DNA from: Isoetes engelmannii
Lineage: Eukaryota; Streptophyta; Lycopodiopsida; Isoetales; Isoetaceae
Length of the DNA stretch: 22,277 nt
Direction: 5' to 3'
Assembly (NCBI GenBank): GCA_011763485.2
Contig: JAANSK020259051.1
Coordinates: 1-22,277, forward strand
In this document: positions 17,794-22,277 of the stretch, piece after piece
Numbering within the stretch: the first letter of the stretch is position 1
Layout of the letters: each line of letters begins with the position of its first letter
Position numbers and translations under genes: made by a program
The notes under the pieces: model-generated
The model's input: only the letters and a program-made list of their open reading frames with translations
The model's database searches: none
What the model was told of the DNA's origin: nothing

Positions 17794-20765
17794 ATGTGCC
17801 ATCGCCTGGTGTCCTGGAACTGTGGAGGCTTTCCATGGTAGAAGGGAGAGAATCTCAACTCCATTGCAACAGACATGGATCTCATTTTCCTGATGGAAAT
17901 ATGGGAACATGCAGGACATCGACTGCCAGAGCTCCCCGGATATTTGCACTTTTCAGTCTTCAACGAGTTCATCGGCAAGCGTGCATGCTACTATCGCGTA
18001 TTATTGGGGCCATCAATCTCGAGTCCTTGCATAAGATAGACAGTGGGTGCGGGTGCGACAGGACATGAATGGCATTGCTGGCTCCCTATTCGTAGCGGCC
18101 TGCTACTTCCCACATGCCGAAAGCATCTTCTACAACTTATTTAGATGTGGATATACTAGAGCCCTATGTCGATCTGTATGATGACATACATCGGCACAAG
18201 CAATTGGGCAAGGTTGTGCTCCTTGGAGACTTCGATGCGTGCATTAGAGTGGAACAGATCCCCAAATTTGACCCATTGGAAGAATATGTGTTACAACTCA
18301 ATCCCGTAGCAGTGGCATGGCCAAGGACATCAGATGGTCACCAGGTTACATGCCATGGGTGGCAGTTGTTGTTGCTTGACATCATCTTTTACTTGGTCAT
18401 TTGCAATGGCCTGGCACCGTGGCCCTCTTTCGGTCGAAATACTTGTAGACAGGAGAATCAAGGGGGTGGCTCTAGTATGGTGGATTATGTGCTGGTAGAG
18501 AAATAGAATCTACACATGATTCCCACTTTGGAATTGGAATGACCAAACATGACGAGGAAGTGGACTCGGATCACCAACCCTTTTTCTGCACATGAACTGG
18601 AAAGTGGACCAAAAACCCATTGCTCTGTCACCCATACACCCAATTGCACCTGGACTATGACCGAGCAGAGGCCTATGTCCAATTGGTCGCACTCGATCTG
18701 GAGAACATTCTTCACTTTCCTACACTCCAGCAGCAAACTGCACGATTGACTGGCTAGTTATGACGGCTGCAGATAGGTGTTTTGGGAGAGGGGGCTCACG
18801 ACGACCATTGGCTACCACTTTCCCCTGCAACCGGTGGTTCGATGACAAGTGTAAGCAGGTCAAAAGCTGGCTTCACTAGGTCACTGATCCCACCTTGCGC
18901 CCAGCTGCCATTAGCCAGTATTGTGCACTCCTCAAGGCAAAGAAGACCAGATACCTTGCAGAGAACCAGCAAGAGATGTTCTATCTCTTGGAATGTCGAC
19001 CCTTTATGTTCTGGAAAAGAGTACTAGACAGAACTGCACATCCTACAGGGAACATCACATCGAAACATTAAAGTGGTTGTATGATCCGCTTGGGGGAGGG
19101 GGGGGGAGGGGCGTTGGGTCCCACTACAGGTTGGTCTCCCGCTAGTCATTACCAAGGCAGATGTCCTCTTGGGCCTACAATGCCTTGCCAGTGGAAAGGC
19201 AGCAGACTTAGATGGGATACATGCAGAGCTCCTTAAGTGGGTCGGCCCCCCAATGGTGTCTATCTTGACAGCATTGTTCAATCGCGCATTGAGAGAAGGC
19301 TTCCCTCCGCCGTGGACCACTAGCAGAGTTATTTTCATACACAAAGCTGGTGACCTTCACTATCCAGCAAACTACCGCACCATCATGGTCAGCTCCCTCT
19401 TTGCCAAGTTGCTAGCCAGCATCCTTGAGCAACAACTGACGATACGGGCAGAAGATACGGAGGTGCGAGCTCCTACACAGGTTGGCTTTCACCCTAGACA
19501 CTCTACCATTGACCATATCTTCACATTGAGAACCCTGATCGAGGATGGCAGGAACCATCGACAGGACCTCTACTGCTGTTTTGTGGATTTTGATATATAA
19601 GCTATACGAGACATGCTCAAGCCAAATAATGCCATCAGGGCAAACTATCGTCAGTAGTATTGGAGTTCATCAAGGGTGTCCACTTTCTTACACTCTTTGG
19701 CTTGTATATAGATCAATTCGGGGACTGGCTTACTGAACATGTAGAGCAGGCAGTCATACGCTGATGCCATCGACCTCTTGGTCTACAATCCGCGGGACAT
19801 GCAGCATCACCTGGATGCTCTAGAAACTTTCTACCATTTCATTGGTATGGCCAAGACTAGGGTGTTGCTCGTTTCATCTTCCCGTCAATCAAAGCCTCCC
19901 TCCCTTACTTATTTGGGATAGACTGTGGAGGTATCTGCGACCTATAAGTATCTGAGGATCGAGTTTCCTATCACCACACACTAGGATGCTTGCATCTGGA
20001 GGAGGGTCATAGCAGGCTGGAAAACTTTATGTGCTATGCAGAACAACAGTCACAAAGCAAAATTGTATGCTTGGGACCACCAGTCCCGCTTGTTCAAGGC
20101 CCTGGTTGAACCTGTTCTTCTATATGGGGCGGAGGTCTGGGATGCGGTCATATCAATCACCACCTAGAATGACTTGGAACAAGTACAAAAAGTCTTTTTG
20201 GCACGCGCACTAGGGGTGAAATCTACATTTCCATACCCGGTCCTACTGCAAGAAATGGGTTTGTAGCCCTCCAGAGAGCCGCACTGGACCCCATATTCTT
20301 TACTTCCAGAAAGTGGTTATTATGGGTGATGATCGTCTACCCAATCTGGTGTTGACCATGCCAATGGGCCCACAATGCCTCAAGGCCTGCTGGAAGGACA
20401 GACAGACTCAATGGTTTTCCCGGTGGAATGTGCAGGCAGACTGGTGTGTGCAGGTGTGCACGAACAAGGAACACGATGAATTGCGACACTACCTTGATGC
20501 TTTCTTCCTTAGCAGACTATGGGGATGTGGATGCTCTGTCACATGTCAAAATGACACATTATCAGCACCCACACCCCTATCTATGAAATCCGCCCATGAA
20601 GAAGCACAGGGTGATAGTCTCTATCCGCACGAGGGCGCATCGCCTCCGCATTGAGACAAAGCGATGGACACGGGAAGCATGCGAAGACATGATTTTCCAG
20701 TGTTGTCAACAGGGCGACATTGAGGATGAATGAAGGTATTTCTGGATGATCACAATAGCTATGTT
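17794..20765 (+). pseudogene. LINE B2 ORF2 (endonuclease-reverse transcriptase), broken
   Basis: ORF2 begins MCHRLVSWNCGGFPW and continues with MDLIFLMEIWEHAGHRLPEL, LLGDFDACI (about 18210), SMVDYVLVEK (about 18475) and VDSDHQPFF in another frame near 18560, which together outline an APE endonuclease. The linker matches LINE B1. RT pieces are ASGKAADLDGIHAELLKWVG (19190), YPANYRTIMVSSLFAKLLAS (19360), motif A CCFVDFD (19573), HQGCPLS (19668) and motif C as YADAIDLL (about 19755), where the second catalytic Asp of the normal YADD is Ala. About 30 residues seem missing between motif A and HQGCPLS. The C-terminal part keeps LFKALVEPVLLYGAEVWDA (20087) and RTRAHRLRIETKRWTREACE (20631). Multiple stops and shifts. 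Confidence 0.85.
19092..19111 (+). repeat. G-rich tract in the LINE B2 linker
   Basis: Runs of 5, 9 and 4 G separated by single A bases, followed five bases later by ggg. This could form a G-quadruplex on the plus strand. It lies just after the Tyr-Asp-Pro motif, where LINE B1 homology also stops, and probably reflects tract expansion in a dead element. Confidence 0.8.
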
Positions 20766-20771
20766 GACTTA

Positions 20772-21154
20772 CAGCTTATATGGGCTGCCAAAGAATATGA
20801 CATCCATTTTGCACTATTGCTTGCCCACACTTCTCATAGGTTACACCCCTTGATGTAGCCTTCTTTGCCGCTTTCAAAGCTGCATTCAAAAAACTTAGAG
20901 GTCCGTACATGGTGATGAGGGGCAAGTAAGAACCAAAGAGGGAAGAGATTGCTGAGTTAATCTCCAATCTAATAGAGGTAGGGTTGACTCCAGATAACAT
21001 AAGGGCTGTCTTTGGAGCTACTGATAATTTCCCCTTTGACAATACAAACATCAAAGCTTCATTGACTAGTACTCCAAATAGACATGACGATGGGCAAGGG
21101 AAGGGGATGGACCATAGGTCACCACACAGGTACATCAACACAAGGATCATGTAG
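20772..21154 (+). pseudogene. Pogo/CENP-B-like DDE transposase, C-terminal fragment
   Basis: The first frame reads QLIWAAKEYDIHFALLLAHT then SHRLHP. After a one-base deletion near 20848 the adjacent frame reads LDVAFFAAFKAAFKKLRGP, and after a stop at 20927 it continues EPKREEIAELISNLIEVGLT, then AVFGATDNFPFD. The His-Thr-Ser-His-x-Leu-x-Pro-Leu-Asp-Val block and the later G/A-x-x-x-T-x-x-x-P-F block are hallmarks of DDE_1 (pogo/Tigger, jerky-like) transposases, which move Tc1/mariner-related DNA transposons. Only the part around and after the last catalytic region is present; the DNA-binding domain and first catalytic Asp residues are missing. It is joined directly to LINE B2 on the left. 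Coding-like sequence may continue to about 21320. Confidence 0.75.
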
Positions 21155-21399
21155 ACTCTAGTGAAGGTGGTGAGGAGGACCTGCTATGAACTATTTAGAA
21201 GAATGTGGAGGTTGAACACATGAGATATGAAGTGTTCAACCTTGGTAGCAATAGTCCATATCAACAGGAAAATGCCAATGGTTTTCACCACATCATGGCA
21301 TATCCCTTGGGCCATGTAAGCTCCCCATGTATGCGTAGATGGTCATCACATCTAAAAGGGTAGAAGCACGAAAGGGTGGGCAAAAAAAGGGACACTTTT

Positions 21400-21411
21400 A
21401 AAAAAAAAAAA
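21400..21411 (+). repeat. A12 run
   Basis: Twelve consecutive A follow acactttt and precede gaaaacc. It could be a retrotransposition tail for the LINE B2-transposase block to its left, or a simple homopolymer. No target duplication is evident. Confidence 0.5.
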
Positions 21412-21627
21412 GAAAACCTCCCCCTTTCGATTTTATGTGCTCCCGCCCATTCCCAAAACCCTGTTCCTGTTCCTGCCATAGCCGGATCATTGCAAGTCGA
21501 TCATGGCATGGTAGCTCTGGTACCTTTCCATTATCACCTAGACCAGGGCGCTTGGGTTTAGGGTGCAGGAGTGTATGATTTCTGGTATCCATCACTGATT
21601 GATCAAGCCCTATTAGTAGCAGCAAGA

Positions 21628-22092
21628 ATGAAGCAGCAAGCTCGGATTTCTCCAAGGAAGTCCCCAAGAACCAAGGGGATGAAGCCCATGGAAACCCCAG
21701 AGCCTAAGCCATCGAGCAGCAGGAAACTCAAGACCACTTCTGGAAAATCTTCATTGCAGCCAGAATTGCAAAAGGTTAGCACCAAACAGCTTAGGACCAA
21801 CAATTTCGATTCTGTTTTTCCAGGTCTGTTGCAAGTGCACCTGCACCTGCACCTGGAGAATATGGGAAAGAGGATTGAAGAGGTCTTAGCTTATAACATT
21901 TTAGGTTGAAGAGGACTGAATCAGTTTTGTTTTGGGTATTCTTTGAGATAGTGATGATGTCTTCAACAACAAAAAATCGTGCAAGGAATCCCCTTCAAGC
22001 ATACCTATGGAAAACAGAAGTTTTCAAATGCTACATCTATGCCTTGGCTTTTCTCCCGTTATGAAATGGAAGGTTGCAGCTGAAAACTATAA
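21628..22092 (+). CDS. Possible start of an unrecognised gene running toward the right edge
   Basis: An open frame has its first ATG at 21628 and stays open to the stop at 21909. Its start is basic and Ser/Pro/Lys-rich (MKQQARISPRKSPRTKGMKP), including SPRKSPR, a motif seen in DNA- and microtubule-binding proteins but too short to assign. A donor-like aaaag|gttagc (21775) and a strong acceptor tctgtttttccag (ending near 21823) would leave an intron of only 49 bases, below usual plant size. A second open stretch (SSIPMENRSFQMLHLCLGF to VAAENYK) ends near 22092 at a donor-like aag|gtaaca. These could be two exons of one gene cut by the window. No family recognised. Confidence 0.3.
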
Positions 22093-22277
22093 GGTAACAT
22101 CCAATAACTCAATCTTGATCAGATTTCCTTGGGGCTGCTACAAAGAGGTATCAATAAAGTACTAGTTTATTTTGTCATTTTGGCTTTTATGAGCATGTTT
22201 TTCCATGAGAAACTTGATGCAATGGTTTGCAGCGTACTCTTATTTCTGCACCAAAACTATAACATGAACTTTGGCTA
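22093..22277. other. Right-edge sequence
   Basis: AT-rich sequence with no recognised coding or RNA feature. If the preceding open stretch is an exon, this would be intron. Confidence 0.3.

Larger units (their letters stand above)
16590..20765 (+). mobile_element. LINE B2: long non-LTR retrotransposon, ORF1 plus ORF2
   Basis: The element carries, in order, a coiled-coil and RRM-like ORF1, then ORF2 with APE-type endonuclease, linker, reverse transcriptase and C-terminal region. It belongs to the same family as LINE B1 (shared NRWFDD, KK..YLAE, MFYLLE and LYDP motifs). The RT type, with a HQGCPLS box and a GLYIDQFGDWL-like segment in another frame, differs from LINE A. The 5' boundary is uncertain (16495-16590). 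At the 3' end, LINE-like sequence runs straight into transposase sequence at about 20765 with no A-tail between. All reading frames are broken and CpG sites look depleted relative to B1, indicating an old copy. Confidence 0.85.

Noticed and set aside
17665-17949. Minus-strand frames opposite the LINE B2 ORF1-ORF2 junction
   Set aside because: They are antisense to a Pro/Ser/Thr-rich stretch and the ORF2 start; no independent motif.
20776-21150. 124-codon minus-strand open frame
   Set aside because: Antisense shadow of the pogo-type transposase fragment, which has recognisable motifs on the plus strand.
1-22277. CRISPR array, bacterial operon, riboswitch or organellar gene
   Set aside because: No regularly spaced repeats, no Shine-Dalgarno-led gene clusters, and introns plus retrotransposons show nuclear plant DNA.

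Overview
The window looks like nuclear DNA of a land plant. It has one intact multi-exon gene, for a class II (ankyrin-repeat) acyl-CoA-binding protein, in 13 kb or more of decayed non-LTR retrotransposons (LINEs), a Ty3/gypsy remnant, small non-autonomous DNA elements and a pogo-type transposase fragment. Introns with GT-AG borders, the plant-specific ACBP architecture and plant-style LINEs exclude a prokaryote. The ACBP core and both LINE types look unlike the usual angiosperm versions, so a fern, lycophyte or gymnosperm seems more likely than a flowering plant. That is an impression from motifs, not a computed placement.

Layout: 1-900 is unassigned. 910-1148 is a MITE with perfect 14-bp inverted ends and an 8-bp target duplication, beside a local duplication (1157-1330) whose second copy resembles the empty site. 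About 1330-2125 (minus) is a Ty3/gypsy RT/RNase H remnant. 2851-3091 is a second, diverged member of the same MITE family with its own 8-bp duplication. 3414-3985 is a LINE fragment (B1). About 4355-4531 (minus) is a tRNA-derived SINE-like unit, followed by a 60-bp tandem duplication at 4621-4740. 5540-9530 is a second LINE type (A) covering endonuclease, RT, zinc-knuckle region and A-rich tail. About 9760-10065 (minus) is a truncated LINE-like 3' end. 10845-10969 is a near-palindromic fold-back element. 11428-11647 is a third small inverted-repeat element with 10-bp flanking repeats. 12508-14720 is the ACBP gene in six exons, with a leader holding a small upstream ORF. 15770-16495 is a broken coding region with a CxxC/CxxC cluster and a Gly/Arg-rich end. 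About 16590-20765 is a long LINE (B2) with ORF1 and ORF2, from the same family as B1. 20772-21154 is a pogo/CENP-B-like transposase fragment joined directly to B2. 21628 to the right edge may be the start of another gene.

Only the ACBP gene looks functional. Its product should be a membrane-anchored acyl-CoA carrier with a C-terminal ankyrin interaction surface. All recognisable transposon proteins here carry stops, frameshifts or lost catalytic residues. The window reads as a small gene island in old repeats, with several insertion footprints still legible.
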